The translations under genes and the position numbers were made by a program. DNA of 64,000 nucleotides, from the NCBI RefSeq assembly GCF_000331535.1, contig NZ_AMZN01000008.1, forward strand, positions 1 to 64,000, given 5' to 3'. The notes under the pieces were generated by a model. The model made no database searches, was not told where the DNA came from, and saw only the letters and a list, made by a program, of their open reading frames with translations. This document shows positions 18,190 through 28,661 of the stretch, in pieces (the stretch's first letter is position 1; the number at the start of each line of letters is the position of its first letter). The DNA is from Fulvivirga imtechensis AK7 (GTDB lineage Bacteria > Bacteroidota > Bacteroidia > Cytophagales > Cyclobacteriaceae).

Positions 18190-18336
18190 TGCCGTCATTC
18201 CGGCAGTAACGCAGTGAAGATCCAGGATCTCCTCGCTACTGGCTGTGACTGAACTTCAGCCTCTGCCAACGGATCAGGGGGATCCTGAATATTTTCTCCG
18301 TTGCTCTAAGAAAACTCCAGGATGACGTGGTGTTTA
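18190..18336. repeat. GTCATTCC...GATGAC palindromic repeat
   Basis: Starts CCGTCATTCCGGCAG and ends CTCCAGGATGACG, with GGATCCTGAA in the middle. It is related to the repeats at 13186-13313, 33019-33099 and 48268-48365. The stretch 18336-18403 ends with a TAATAATGATAATACGTCATCATTA imperfect palindrome. The 568-bp gap 17836-18403 is made almost entirely of repeats. Confidence 0.65.
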
Positions 18337-18403
18337 TGATTTCTGTTGCTCCTCTGCTTCCTCTGTGGTTAATAATGATAATACGTCATCATTAATCACG
18401 AAA

Positions 18404-18793
18404 TCAACTCAGCCAGTCCCTGGCACCGTTCAGTGTATAAAACGGCTTGACTGACATAAAGGAGCATTCTGCATCAACCAGAATGGGAAATATTACCTGA
18501 TTGGGCCTTTGCATAATGAGTGCAATTTTGGTTCCCGAAAATATACGTTTATTTTGTTTGTAAAATTGAGCTATCTTCCTGGCTGTTTCTGGACCGGAGA
18601 CATAATTGGCTTTCGAGTAGTCCAGAAGGAATTTCCTCGTTTTCTGCGGTATAAGTCCATTTTCAATAATCTCATTCCAGCTATATACAATGTCATCGAA
18701 CTCAACATTCCCGGAATAGTATTTGTAAAAGATACCTGTTTCGGTGTCGTATTGGCAATTCAATATCTCAGATGTATATAAGGTCTGATTCAT
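18404..18793 (-). CDS. conserved hypothetical protein, STAS-like fold possible
   Basis: 129 residues, no signal peptide. The pattern (CQYDTETGIFYKYYSGNVEF, FLLDYSKANYVSGPE, FSGTKIALIMQRPNQ) resembles small STAS/SpoIIAA-like proteins common in Bacteroidota: a beta-sheet core with a helix after DDIVYSWNEI. No catalytic motif is visible. Monocistronic, separated from its neighbours by intergenic repeats on one side. Confidence 0.6.
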   Translation of the reverse strand: MNQTLYTSEILNCQYDTETGIFYKYYSGNVEFDDIVYSWNEIIENGLIPQKTRKFLLDYSKANYVSGPETARKIAQFYKQNKRIFSGTKIALIMQRPNQVIFPILVDAECSFMSVKPFYTLNGARDWLS

Positions 18794-18872
18794 CCTGATT
18801 TTAAAAATTTTGATGCAGTATTAATTCAGCAAAATAAGAAAAATATTTGAGACTATTGCTATTGCAAAATGA

Positions 18873-19892
18873 CTAATTGACCATAAAGATCATCCTTTTT
18901 TGCTGAATCTCTTCTCCCGGTTGTGTGCTGAATTCTGCGATTACCAGGTATTTCCATGAGAAAGTCAGATCGCCAAGGGCTATCCATAAAGTACTGCTAT
19001 TCGGCATTTGGTATGTCAAGTCTGAAATTAAGGTCCCGGTGAAGCTGAGTATTTTAATCGACAGGTAACCAGCCCTTGGGGTAGTCACTTCCAGTTGCGG
19101 GGTTGGACTTGATATCAGGTAAAGTGAAAATTCCTCCCGAAGTTCAGGCATTGATACCACAGGACTATAACTAAATACCTGATCAAAATCAACCTGCTTT
19201 AATCTGAAATAACGGACCTCTGTTGGGCTGTCAGTGTATACAAACCTGTAGTCGGTTGACGTGACACTCGTTCCAACTTTCGAGGCGACTTTCCCGATTT
19301 TAACAAAATGATCCTTATCCGGTGTTTTCATTTCTATATCAAAGTGAGAATTATTATCTTCGGAAGCCGTAGTCCATTTCAGCGCCACTTTTTTTCCTTC
19401 TCTTTCTGCATGGAATGATACCAGGCGTACCGGCATGATGGTAGCATTTCCATCGACTGTAAGGCTTTGAGTAGATGCGGCTTCGCTGGTGTGGTCTATC
19501 TCAGCGGTATGACTGCCTTTATCGGAAGGCTCAAATTTCACCCAGATCATAGCTTCAAAGTAGCCGTCAAATATCTCTGTGATCTGAATGCTTGTGCCGA
19601 AACCGGATGAACTGGATGTTGATATTGAAAACGCTGAAGAGCCGGTAATGGCAATGTCGACCGGTGGACTGTCGACCGGAAACCCACTGCCATACACCAT
19701 GTAGGAATCAGTCTCTGATGAACCTACATCCGCAGTGAATATATCCATATAACTATCTATCGTAATGGTGCCCTGGGCTCGCAGCGTGCCATGCCCACAA
19801 ATTAGAAAGGCAAAAGCCATCAGCCATATCCAAATCTTTGCTGAAAGGTGCTTCTCCTTCTTACCATATCCGATCATTTTCCGTTTTATCAA
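18873..19892 (-). CDS. secreted protein with degenerate T9SS-type tail
   Basis: 339 residues with a signal peptide (KIWIWLMAFAFLICGHGTLRAQ, about 19-40). An Ig-like or choice-of-anchor-like beta domain (40-150) with serine-rich loops is followed by the MPVRLVSFHAEREGKKVALKWTTASE module, a fibronectin-like domain that very often precedes T9SS sorting tails. The end (about 250-339) has sorting-domain-like strands (LSIKILSFTGTLISDL) but lacks the canonical PNP motif. Start could be the ATG at 19892 or at 19877. It lies 29 bp downstream of the larger secreted protein gene, probably in one operon. Confidence 0.7.
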   Translation of the reverse strand: MIKRKMIGYGKKEKHLSAKIWIWLMAFAFLICGHGTLRAQGTITIDSYMDIFTADVGSSETDSYMVYGSGFPVDSPPVDIAITGSSAFSISTSSSSGFGTSIQITEIFDGYFEAMIWVKFEPSDKGSHTAEIDHTSEAASTQSLTVDGNATIMPVRLVSFHAEREGKKVALKWTTASEDNNSHFDIEMKTPDKDHFVKIGKVASKVGTSVTSTDYRFVYTDSPTEVRYFRLKQVDFDQVFSYSPVVSMPELREEFSLYLISSPTPQLEVTTPRAGYLSIKILSFTGTLISDLTYQMPNSSTLWIALGDLTFSWKYLVIAEFSTQPGEEIQQKRMIFMVN

Positions 19893-19921
19893 ATCGCCAA
19901 TGTCGCTTATTTTTAAAGCAA

Positions 19922-22162
19922 CTACCTTACTATTACTTTAAAAGAATATACTTCATTTGTCGTTGTTATGCGGCATACATATATGTCTCCGTGTTTATTA
20001 TCTACATCAAATGAAAACACCTGATTGGCACGAGTGGGACCTTGATACAACTGCTTTATTATTCTGCCAGACAACGCTATTATGTCCACTGTTACTTCAT
20101 CGGCTTCTTTAAATGCCACGGTCAAAGGCGAAGCCTCAGTCATAGGGTTTGGATAAATCATTACACCAGCAATAGTGGTTTCATCTTCAAAGCCATGTGC
20201 CACCATACTTTTTGCATTCGTTCCCTGACCTTTTCCGTTGCCTTTACCTTTTCCGTTGCCATTACCGTTACCGTTGCTATTTCCATTTCCGTTACCATTT
20301 CCGGGGCTACCACCGTCTGTATAAACTACTATATCGTCTGAGCTGTGACACCCATTAATGTCGCTTACCACTAATGTATATGTAGTGGTATCTATTGGAC
20401 ATACTTCAATAGTTTGGCTGCTTTCACCGGTGCTCCATGTATATGTAAACGGTGCGACTCCGCCTGTTGATCCACCGGTTAAGGTGGTGCAACTGTTTAC
20501 CCCCTTTCCCGGGTAAACTACTGCATCACTCCCGGTATCTGCCACCGGAGCTTCATTTACAGTAATAGTTCGCGAAATGGTATTGCTGCACCCGTTTGTA
20601 TCGGTATACGAGTAGAATAATGTATGCACACCCAACCCAGCTTGCTCAGGATAGAAATATCCATTTTCAACACCTGCCCCGCTGTACATTCCACCTGTGG
20701 GGCTACCCCCGGTCAACTCGAGGGCTACGGCATTTTCGCAAATATCAGACGGTAATACTAATGAAAGCTGAGGTAGCGGTATTTCTTCAAGGAAAATATC
20801 GATAGGAGCGCTCACGCAATTAATAGCATCCATTACTATCGCTGAATAACTACCAGGCCCCAGGCTTCCAAATTCCGGGAGGGCCTGAAATGTACTGCCT
20901 CCATCAAGAGAATAGCTAAGCGGTGCTATGCCTCCGTTAGCAGAAAGCCTGACCTGTCCATTGTCAGATCCTTCGCAGGGTCTTGCCACTATGTCATAGC
21001 CGACCGAATATTCTGTGCACTCGGCAACAGTTATGCTAATATTTACCTGTGAGGAGAGCGGGGTGGAATGATCATCTGTAGCAGCAAACTGCACCTGATA
21101 AGTACCTGTTTCATTCTCAGTCGGGCTCCAGGTAAAGCTTCCGGTTGCCATGCTTCCATATACGGTCTGGTTAAAAACCGCTCCTTTATCAAAGGGAGAA
21201 CCATAAGCCGTCATAATGACATTCTGCCCCTCGCTATCGGAAGCCTCAACCTCGAACGTCAAAGTCTCTCCGGCTCTGACAGCTTTCGAATGCAAATGGT
21301 GAAAAGCGGGAGCGCTATTATCACCAGACGATACCACATCAATGATAAACTCTCGTTCTATATATGCTCCGGTGTAGTATCCATCTATTTGCTCCCTTAA
21401 CCTTACGTTGACCAACCACTTGCCCACCAGAGGATCTGCCCATGTAATAGTGCCATTGGAAGTTAATTGGAATCCGGTCTCAATCATTTGGTCATAGACA
21501 TCAGCAGATAAGCCGTAGGGAATTTCAAGTGTATAATCCTGCTTATGACCATCGGGGTCTTCCATATTAATATTATAGGTTATTGGCTCCCCTTCCACGA
21601 AGTTGAACACTGGGATATCGTAAAACTGTGGTGAAGAGCTGGGAATGTCGGGATTGTAGCTGACAGCGGCAAAAAGTCCATTGGGATTATTGCTGAAATT
21701 GGAACCTACGGAACGGCAACAGCTTTTCCAGTAAACGGCATATACCCCTGGTTGTAGCCATGTGACAGGCTGCATTTGTATGTGTTCTACAGTTTTTCCA
21801 TCGGGAAGCAATGTTTTGGACACAGTCAGAGGTGAATCGTGAATAATGGGAGATCCATCATATCGCGGAAAGATCGTACCGACTGCGTCTTTATGCCAAT
21901 ACCCTTTGATCCATATTTCGTACATTCCATCGCTAACATACTTGTAAGTGATCTGGCCACCCTTAAAATGAGACGCTTCGGCCTGGTGTGAAAGAGAAAG
22001 GAGAGTTAGAACAGCAAAAAAGACAATGCCATTAATAAATAACCTGGTTAAACTTCCTGATATAATCTCCCCGGCCCATTGGGCTAACGAAGATGTAGTG
22101 AAAATCTGCTTCATGCCAACTAAATTTATATTTCCAAACCTGAAAGATAAGTGGCTGACCAT
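19922..22162 (-). CDS. large secreted T9SS protein with cadherin/PKD-like and SprB repeats
   Basis: 746 residues. Signal-like segment (about 38-63, GIVFFAVLTLLSLSHQAEA). N-terminal beta domains begin SHFKGGQITYKYVSDG, a start shared by Bacteroidota gliding/adhesion proteins. Cadherin-like domains follow (SAPAFHHLHSKAVRAGETLTF), then an SprB-type repeat (NGGIAPLSYSLDGGSTF) and PKD-like units (GGVAPFTYTWSTGES). A striking low-complexity Gly-Asn/Gly-Lys linker (about 625-650) precedes a canonical T9SS C-terminal domain (IYPNPMTEASPL to FKVIVR). The start at ATG 22114 (MKQIF) is an alternative. It should be exported by T9SS and displayed on the cell surface. Confidence 0.83.
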   Translation of the reverse strand: MVSHLSFRFGNINLVGMKQIFTTSSLAQWAGEIISGSLTRLFINGIVFFAVLTLLSLSHQAEASHFKGGQITYKYVSDGMYEIWIKGYWHKDAVGTIFPRYDGSPIIHDSPLTVSKTLLPDGKTVEHIQMQPVTWLQPGVYAVYWKSCCRSVGSNFSNNPNGLFAAVSYNPDIPSSSPQFYDIPVFNFVEGEPITYNINMEDPDGHKQDYTLEIPYGLSADVYDQMIETGFQLTSNGTITWADPLVGKWLVNVRLREQIDGYYTGAYIEREFIIDVVSSGDNSAPAFHHLHSKAVRAGETLTFEVEASDSEGQNVIMTAYGSPFDKGAVFNQTVYGSMATGSFTWSPTENETGTYQVQFAATDDHSTPLSSQVNISITVAECTEYSVGYDIVARPCEGSDNGQVRLSANGGIAPLSYSLDGGSTFQALPEFGSLGPGSYSAIVMDAINCVSAPIDIFLEEIPLPQLSLVLPSDICENAVALELTGGSPTGGMYSGAGVENGYFYPEQAGLGVHTLFYSYTDTNGCSNTISRTITVNEAPVADTGSDAVVYPGKGVNSCTTLTGGSTGGVAPFTYTWSTGESSQTIEVCPIDTTTYTLVVSDINGCHSSDDIVVYTDGGSPGNGNGNGNSNGNGNGNGKGKGNGKGQGTNAKSMVAHGFEDETTIAGVMIYPNPMTEASPLTVAFKEADEVTVDIIALSGRIIKQLYQGPTRANQVFSFDVDNKHGDIYVCRITTTNEVYSFKVIVR

Positions 22163-22754
22163 GAACTAAAAAGCACGAATTGTAGCTAATCGTACATGTG
22201 TAACACGATTCTTAAGAAAGTGGCAACGAACCTGATGAGAGCTTATAAATTCTTCTATTCTATCCAAATAGAAGGATGCCTGTTAAATCAGGGCCTTGAA
22301 AACTAATCTGAAAAGCGTTGCTGATAGTGAACTGTGAATTCACTGGTATTTGATACTACAAAAATTCAGGGGCTAAAAACAAAAAGAAGGTACCTGATGA
22401 GATCTTATATGATTGATGGATAGTCATGCAAGTAAGGGATACCTATGAGGCTACTGAATAAAATCTTGCCGCTAAGCGTTGCTGTGAAATGTGTGCCGCT
22501 CTCTAAAGTGCGCAATAAACTTTTCGAATGATGAACGGTAGCCCTTTCCTGAAACCCATTCAACAATCTTTTTGTGTTCTGCAATGGGCATATCCGGCAA
22601 ATCCTCACCTATTTCGAAGATCATCACCTTTGAAACACTGCGTAAAACAATCAGGTGGCCGGACATTTTTTGATATTCCTTTAATATTGATTGGGAATAT
22701 TTCTCAATCGCTCTGGCATGCTTTCTGGTATCACCTTTAACAATATTTCTTTAT
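22163..22754 (-). other. gene-poor stretch with unidentified coding remnants
   Basis: No intact gene. Short minus-strand frames, e.g. 22472-22666 (EIGEDLPDMPIAEHKKIVEWV), look protein-like in composition, and a second frame reads KVIPESMPERLRNIPNQY just upstream. They lie in different phases, as expected of a decayed gene. I do not recognise the family. Confidence 0.4.
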
Positions 22755-23400
22755 TAATGGAATATCGCTGATCATCTCGTTTGAACCGGCCTTTAAATTC
22801 CAGAACAAAAATTGTGAGGTAAAGGATTACAAAAGCCCTAACGTTGTACATGGTATCTGCATTTACCGCGCGTCCATTAATTCGTACCGGAATTACTGTG
22901 GACGGGTGTAGTTGTCTATTAACTTATTAACTGCCAACTATTTTTAACCCGAGTTATGCAATAGACTTCGTGATGAGCGACAAAAGTGGCTGTGAGATGA
23001 GTGCTCACGCAGAATTTTGCAACGGAGGTATAGCACCGCTATGGTGAGTAGCAAAATTTGAGTAATGCCTGTCCCGGCGAATGACGGGATGCTTAGATTA
23101 CTGTCAGTTTTGACGCGGAATAGATTTCTATTGCATAACTCGGGTTTAATCAGTAATGTGAACCTGATAATTTTAATGCCGCCTGAGGTCAAACCTGCTG
23201 ATGCTCCGAAAAGCATAGGGAGTAATAAGATGAAGGTGGTGTAGTCGGCAGTTGGAGAATGAAGCCACAAGTGACAAGCCTTAAGCCGCCAGCAAACGCA
23301 ATCGTTCCAAAGCCAATCAGCAGCGGGCAAGGAGAGTCAATGAGCACTAAGTCGTGCTGCAGCAATGCATTTCGTACTTCCGAATTTGCTATCTCAATAC
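22755..23400 (-). pseudogene. trkH-type potassium uptake gene remnant
   Basis: Minus-strand translation gives TrkH/KtrB signatures in order: ADYTTFILLLPMLFGASAG then LTSGGIKIIRFTLLI (filter-loop region), and after a MITE, NSWQL, then in a shifted phase RQLHPSTVIPVRINGRAV and TMYNVRAFVILYL. If the MITE and one TTA duplicate are removed, the frame reads FTLLIKNSWQL without a break, so the element hit a coding gene. A separate frameshift follows LI. The N-terminal half is missing or unrecognisable and the C-terminus decays after EFKGRF. Confidence 0.75.
22947..23145. mobile_element. 199-bp MITE inside trkH remnant
   Basis: Perfect 18-bp terminal inverted repeats: ACCCGAGTTATGCAATAG (22947-22964) and its complement (23128-23145). 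TTA flanks both sides as a 3-bp target duplication. No coding capacity. The parent transposase is not in the window. Confidence 0.93.
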
Positions 23401-23444
23401 TCAAATACTAATAAATACTAATATCTTAATACTATAAAATTCAG

Positions 23445-25571
23445 CTACTGTAGTTGCTCTAACGCCTTCTCTACCGAGGTGACGGGTAGTTTACATGTTT
23501 TGTTGTAACAAACATAGATCGCGGTAGCGCCTCCGATAGTTGTTTTGCCTTTGATCAAAGGCAAGTCACTTGCATCGATGGCGCCCATCATTATTTTGTT
23601 GGGGTGATATCTGTCGGTCAGGTGGCGCCTCATGAGTTCGGCCTCTTTTCCCACTATCACGATTTCTGCTGTTGGCGTGGCCATGTCGGCGTACAATATG
23701 GCCCAGTTGGAAAGATAAGCTGTTTCCTGTTCCATTAATGCTGTCATCTTGCCAATCATCATGCTACTTTTATTCAGGTATTCCTCATGGTCATAGATCT
23801 TGCCTAGCCGGTAAAGATTAAGGGCCATTTGTGAATTAGATGCAGGGATAACATTGTCAAAAACCTCTTTTTTACGGGCTATCAGCTTTTCAGAACGGTC
23901 ATCGGTGAAGAAAAAGAGCTTTTCACTGTTGTCATAAAAATGCTCGATGGTGTAGTCCATTAACCCTTTTGCTTTTTTTAGCCACTGTTCGTCAAAAGTA
24001 GCTTCGTAAAGGGCGGTATATGCATCTATCACAAATGCATAATCTTCCAGGTAACCATCGATACTTGCTTTTCCTGACTTAAAACTTCTATTTAACCGGA
24101 AGTCATGAATCATGTGCTGATCGAGAAAATGAGCATTTCGGAGTGCCAGGTCCAGAAATTTAGGTTCACCGAAGGCCACATATGCATCTACAAGTCCTTT
24201 TTGCATCAGCCCATTCCAACCCGCAAGCACTTTATCATCAAGACCCGGACGTACACGTTTACTTCGTTCTTCCAGCAAAAGCTCATCAGCCTTCCATACT
24301 TTCTCTTTCAATTCAGCCACTCCCAGATCATGCCTTTTGGCAAACTCCTCATCCGAAACATGCATATGCAGGATATTTTTGCCCTCCTCCCAATTGCCTT
24401 CTTTTTCTATATTATAGTAGCTCATGATCAAATTCGCCTCAGCTCCCAATACGTGCTCTACCTCATCTTTTGTCCACACGTAAAATTTCCCCTCTTCCCC
24501 CTCGCTATCGGCATCCAGGGCCGAGTAAAACCCTCCTTCTTTGCTGGTCATCTCTCTTTCCAGCCAGTCTATGGTTTGGTACACCACTTCTTTATACAGT
24601 TCGAGCTTGGTAGCAGTGTAGGCTTCTGCATACAGACTTACCAACTGACCATTGTCATAAAGCATCTTCTCGAAATGTGGCACCAGCCAGTCGGCATCAA
24701 CAGAGTAGCGGGCAAATCCCCCACCAATTTGATCGTAGATGCCACCACGGGCTATTTCGCTGAGTGTTACTTCCAATTGCCTAAGCGCTTCCTGATCGTT
24801 GGTGGCATTGTAATACCTTAGGAGAAAAAGCCAGTTGCCGGGCATAGGAAATTTTGGGGCGCCTTTAAAACCTCCCTTGTTGCCGTCAAACTTCATGGAC
24901 AGTTTTTCGTACATTTTTTCGAGCGTGGTAGTGGTGTATTCCGTGCCATTGTCTTTTAACCGAAATTTGATCACCTCACTTGTAGCTATAGCATTCGTTA
25001 ACTGGTCGGCAGACTCCTCTACTTCACTACGCTTTTCGTTATAGACCCGGGCAACCTGTTTTAGTAGCTGCGCCCATGATTCCGGAGGAAAATACGTGCC
25101 TCCATAAAATGGTTTTTGGTCAGAAGTAAGGAATACATTCAACGGCCAGCCACCTGATTGACCCATAGCCTGTACGGCATCCATATAGATCTGATCCACA
25201 TCAGGGCGTTCTTCACGATCAATTTTTATGGAAATAAAATGTTCATTCATGATAGCGGCAATGCTGTCATTTTCAAAGGATTCGCGCTCCATAACATGGC
25301 ACCAGTGACATGACGAGTAGCCAATACTGACCAGTATAGGCTTATCTTCTTTTTTTGCTTTTTCGAGCGCTTCTTCGCCCCATGGATACCAGTTTACAGG
25401 GTTGTAAGCATGCTGAAGCAGATAGGGGCTTGTGGCATTGATCAGCCGGTTGGCTTCTCCTTTTTTTGGTTCTGTGGTATGGCTCATGACAGTTTCTTTT
25501 TCGTTGGTTGAATTACAAGTGGCCAACAAGCCCAGTAGTAGAAGATAGCCTATGCCTCTGTATAATTTCAT
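23445..25571 (-). CDS. DUF255 thioredoxin-fold lipoprotein (YyaL/SSP411 family)
   Basis: 708 residues. Lipoprotein signal with the cysteine in LLATCNS (residue 19), so unlike the cytoplasmic family members it should be membrane anchored in the periplasm. The N-terminal thioredoxin-like DUF255 domain contains [20 protein letters not shown] and a CHWC redox-type motif (88-91). A (alpha/alpha)6-toroid glycosidase-like domain (about 210-690) follows with NGLMQKGL and the [12 protein letters not shown] helix. The family's reaction is not established. The start codon overlaps the stop of the upstream GSCFA gene (ATGA), so they are co-translated. Confidence 0.88.
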   Translation of the reverse strand: MKLYRGIGYLLLLGLLATCNSTNEKETVMSHTTEPKKGEANRLINATSPYLLQHAYNPVNWYPWGEEALEKAKKEDKPILVSIGYSSCHWCHVMERESFENDSIAAIMNEHFISIKIDREERPDVDQIYMDAVQAMGQSGGWPLNVFLTSDQKPFYGGTYFPPESWAQLLKQVARVYNEKRSEVEESADQLTNAIATSEVIKFRLKDNGTEYTTTTLEKMYEKLSMKFDGNKGGFKGAPKFPMPGNWLFLLRYYNATNDQEALRQLEVTLSEIARGGIYDQIGGGFARYSVDADWLVPHFEKMLYDNGQLVSLYAEAYTATKLELYKEVVYQTIDWLEREMTSKEGGFYSALDADSEGEEGKFYVWTKDEVEHVLGAEANLIMSYYNIEKEGNWEEGKNILHMHVSDEEFAKRHDLGVAELKEKVWKADELLLEERSKRVRPGLDDKVLAGWNGLMQKGLVDAYVAFGEPKFLDLALRNAHFLDQHMIHDFRLNRSFKSGKASIDGYLEDYAFVIDAYTALYEATFDEQWLKKAKGLMDYTIEHFYDNSEKLFFFTDDRSEKLIARKKEVFDNVIPASNSQMALNLYRLGKIYDHEEYLNKSSMMIGKMTALMEQETAYLSNWAILYADMATPTAEIVIVGKEAELMRRHLTDRYHPNKIMMGAIDASDLPLIKGKTTIGGATAIYVCYNKTCKLPVTSVEKALEQLQ

Positions 25572-26545
25572 TTAGAGATCAGTTGGTCCTGCAACTGAGC
25601 CAGCTCTTCATGTATGTCTACTTTCTTTTCTAACCGTTTGAGGTGCTTGATGGTTTCCTTAATAAACTTTTGATGCGCTTCTGATGCGGGGTTGAAAGGC
25701 CTGTGCTGAATGGCTTTCATGATTTTATCCCACTCTTCAATAAAGCGGTGTGTTTCCTGGTTGAAATAGGCCTCTGAGAACTTATGCCATATGTAATCCT
25801 CGGCATCTCTGGTAGGGTGGATCATATCTGTGCGATAAAACCTGTAATCCCGAAGGTCATCCATCATGATCTCATAGCTTGGAAAGTACCGGATGTTTTT
25901 TTGTTCTTTCTCCAAAGTATCGCAGGTTACCCGCAAAATAGACTTGCTTACGCTGTTTTGCTCAAGGGTATCTTTAGTATGCCTTACAGGGGAAACAGTC
26001 ATAATGATCTTGATGTTTGGCTGCAACGACAGCAACAGCTCATAAGTTTTTTCGAAAGCCTCAATGATCTGCTTCTGTGTAAGCAATTCTTTGGTAAACC
26101 TTCCTGCCGGCACCTTATGGCAATTGGCAACGATATCTTTATTGTCCTTTCTTCGGTAAACGAACGCTGTCCCTAACGTAATGATCATCCACTCACATTT
26201 TTTTAAATGTTCATGGGTATGTTCGATAGCATTTTGGATGTCCTTTTTTATTTTTTCAGTTTTTTCTGCGGAAAAGCTCGAATGAAAATCAAAATTTGAG
26301 ATTAACCCCTGGGTCTCAACATAGCTGGAGTCCTTCGGATAATTCCGGTTGACAGCGTACTCCAACAGCTTAAATATGGAAACAGGATTGTATACCGTAC
26401 CAAAAGGATTGGCCACTACGTCAAATTTATGAGTGGCAAAACGCTGACCCATGCAGTCTGAAAAGCATGATCCTATTGACAGGATAGGTGAGGAAACGGT
26501 GATTTTTTCCTCAGATGGTGGTGCTGTGATCTCCGTTCTGAACAT
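25568..26545 (-). CDS. GSCFA domain protein (SGNH-hydrolase-like)
   Basis: 325 residues. GSCFSD (about 27-32) is the family signature, followed by [12 protein letters not shown] and the later [13 protein letters not shown] with the Asp/His pair expected of SGNH-type esterases. The nucleophile is likely the Ser of GSCF. Cytoplasmic by sequence (no signal peptide). It forms a two-gene unit with the DUF255 lipoprotein through a 4-bp ATGA overlap. Substrate unknown. Confidence 0.87.
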   Translation of the reverse strand: MFRTEITAPPSEEKITVSSPILSIGSCFSDCMGQRFATHKFDVVANPFGTVYNPVSIFKLLEYAVNRNYPKDSSYVETQGLISNFDFHSSFSAEKTEKIKKDIQNAIEHTHEHLKKCEWMIITLGTAFVYRRKDNKDIVANCHKVPAGRFTKELLTQKQIIEAFEKTYELLLSLQPNIKIIMTVSPVRHTKDTLEQNSVSKSILRVTCDTLEKEQKNIRYFPSYEIMMDDLRDYRFYRTDMIHPTRDAEDYIWHKFSEAYFNQETHRFIEEWDKIMKAIQHRPFNPASEAHQKFIKETIKHLKRLEKKVDIHEELAQLQDQLISK

Positions 26546-26591
26546 AGAGTAAAGTTAAATGAAGATCGGAAATACTGCCAGTAATCCTCAA

Positions 26592-27929
26592 CTATTTATC
26601 ATTCTCATCAACGGTCATTCCGGAGGTGTATTTCCAATAAGAAAAATAGTCACCATCCCTGATATCTTTCATATAAGCTTCGGAGGGCAAAGTATTGTAA
26701 ACATCATCAAAAGAGAAATATCCAAGAAGTTTGGTTAGCCCGGTTACCGTTTCTTCGGAAGAAATAAACAGACCAATGGCATAAGGTTTTTTACCTGTAA
26801 CTTCTCCATTACTATTAAAATAAACCTTCCATGATAACGACACGATAGACGCAGACCGCCCTGTGTATATGACCCTGGAAATGGTTTCATACCCCGAGTC
26901 ATCCTCCCAGTTGCCGCTATGTGAAATAGCTTCTTCACTGGCGTTATCCTGCCATTCTGCCAACGACATGCGGGTAGTTAAGGAATCGTTGGTATAAATA
27001 TTTGAGAGTTCTCCACTTTCAACCCTATTCATTATAAAAGTGGACATTTCTTGTTCATCCTGGTAGAATTTGGCATTTTCAGGAAGGTTTAAATGAATAT
27101 CTTCTGCGAGGGTTACTACAAATGCATCTTTCAGTTTGCGGGTTTTTATGCGTCCTGTTGCCTCAGGTATGGTGGTATTTAGTTTCTCTTCGCTATCATG
27201 GATGTACAGTCTATCGTTCAGGGCCTGGCTCATCAATCTGATCTCACCACCGTTGGAGTTGAAGTTTGAGAACGGCTCTTCCGTAAGCAGTTGGTGCTGA
27301 TTGTCGAATAACAGGAATTTTTCATACATGCCGTTTTGGCTTTTGACCGGATGCAGGTAAGAGGCATGCCCTTGCTGGCGCCATTCGTATATAATATCGG
27401 AGATATAATCTCCATCCGTATGAAGGACCTGGCCCATCCAAACCAGCGGGCTGGCATTCTTCACCCAAAGTGCATTTTGCCGGTCGAGATATTGCGCCAG
27501 GTCGTCAAATGACACCGAAAAATAGTATTTGATCAGCCCTGTCTTGTAGTCTTCCGCGTTGAAGTGGATGTAGTTGATCTTTCCCTGCTTCCCGCTTTTT
27601 CTTGATATATCCAGTTTCAGCTTGTTGAGGTCTCCGGGTAGCATTGGGAAGGTGTCGGCCTCACCATATCCATAGTCTGATATTTCAACCATGAGCCTCT
27701 TTTTGTAATCTGAAATAGTGAGGGGTATTATTTTATTTGAAGTATAATCTATCGAATATGCGGTAATGTTGCCTGAGAAGATTCCCTTAGCGACATACAC
27801 TGGCAGGGAGTGAGTCCTGGAATAAAACGGGCGGTTTTCCGGCTTTGTCAGGTCAACGGTTTGCATATAACGCACCGTTTGAGCTTGTGAACTGATTGCA
27901 AAAACACAGAAGAAGAATACTCTAAACAT
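26592..27929 (-). CDS. secreted protein of unknown function
   Basis: 445 residues with a short signal peptide (MFRVFFFCVFAISSQAQ). The N-terminus (VRYMQTVDLTKPENRPFYSR then THSLPVYVAKGIFSGNI) and the C-terminus (SYWKYTSGM) somewhat recall Bacteroidota gliding/secretion accessory proteins of GldN type, but the match is too weak to name it. No repeats or membrane helix after the signal. Probably periplasmic. It precedes the GSCFA-DUF255 unit by 46 bp in the same direction and may share its transcript. Confidence 0.6.
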   Translation of the reverse strand: MFRVFFFCVFAISSQAQTVRYMQTVDLTKPENRPFYSRTHSLPVYVAKGIFSGNITAYSIDYTSNKIIPLTISDYKKRLMVEISDYGYGEADTFPMLPGDLNKLKLDISRKSGKQGKINYIHFNAEDYKTGLIKYYFSVSFDDLAQYLDRQNALWVKNASPLVWMGQVLHTDGDYISDIIYEWRQQGHASYLHPVKSQNGMYEKFLLFDNQHQLLTEEPFSNFNSNGGEIRLMSQALNDRLYIHDSEEKLNTTIPEATGRIKTRKLKDAFVVTLAEDIHLNLPENAKFYQDEQEMSTFIMNRVESGELSNIYTNDSLTTRMSLAEWQDNASEEAISHSGNWEDDSGYETISRVIYTGRSASIVSLSWKVYFNSNGEVTGKKPYAIGLFISSEETVTGLTKLLGYFSFDDVYNTLPSEAYMKDIRDGDYFSYWKYTSGMTVDENDK

Positions 27930-28002
27930 GGGTGAATGTATTTTTGTTCAATACCCAATATATAAAATGTTATGGAAGGAACAGTACCCGGTCAACTGAT
28001 TT

Positions 28003-28494
28003 TTAATCCTTTCCCAGTAAAAAACGGAAAGTTTCCTTGCCTTCCACGGATCTTTTGAGGTTCTCTATCAGCATAATAGCTCTGTCAAGGCGAAGTTGTG
28101 GGTTTTTGACCCCTGAAACATAGTAAATAATATACCTTTGCATACCTGGTGTCAGTTTATCAAAGCGTCTTTTACCCTCAAGATCCTGCTTAAGCAGCTC
28201 TTCGAGTTCCTCGGGTACAGGCATGCCGTATTTACTTTCATCTTTCTCGAGCGCCACCGTTACCTGGTCATATAACTTCACACCGAGCTGTTTCATGCGC
28301 TTCGCATTAATACTTATGTAGGCTTTTCCTTCCCCCAGCGCCATAAGGCCACACTGAAAGGTAAGAGAGTTGTTGACGGTGCATAGTAATCTTATTTTCA
28401 TAGTACCCAACTCATCTACAACCTCTTTGGGTACCTCGAGGTACTTCGTGTTGAGGTAATCAAGTTGTTCTATGGTAGTTTTGAATTTGATCAT
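28003..28494 (-). CDS. YdeI/OmdA-family protein with DUF1905 domain
   Basis: 163 residues. An N-terminal DUF1905-like beta domain (about 1-90, with VKLYDQVTVALEKDES) is followed by the helical OmdA/YdeI domain (about 110-160: FDKLTPGMQRYIIYYVSG, then RLDRAIMLIENLK). Relatives are called bacteriocin-protection or OmpD-associated proteins on thin evidence. It is divergent from the arginine operon with 185 bp between. Confidence 0.8.
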   Translation of the reverse strand: MIKFKTTIEQLDYLNTKYLEVPKEVVDELGTMKIRLLCTVNNSLTFQCGLMALGEGKAYISINAKRMKQLGVKLYDQVTVALEKDESKYGMPVPEELEELLKQDLEGKRRFDKLTPGMQRYIIYYVSGVKNPQLRLDRAIMLIENLKRSVEGKETFRFLLGKD

Positions 28495-28661
28495 GTTGGT
28501 ATAGTTACGCTGTTAAATTAAAGCGATTTTTTACTTTTGATAAAATATCTGTGGTGGAAAAAGGATAGAATTAGCCATCGATACTAACCATTGCTTAATG
28601 GGGAATTGCTTAAAAAAACACATTAAACCCCATATTCCTTTCCATTGCCTCTTATATTCCC

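Noticed and set aside
24105-24821. 238-codon plus-strand frame
   Set aside because: Antisense to the strongly supported DUF255 gene; composition and lack of domains mark it as a shadow.
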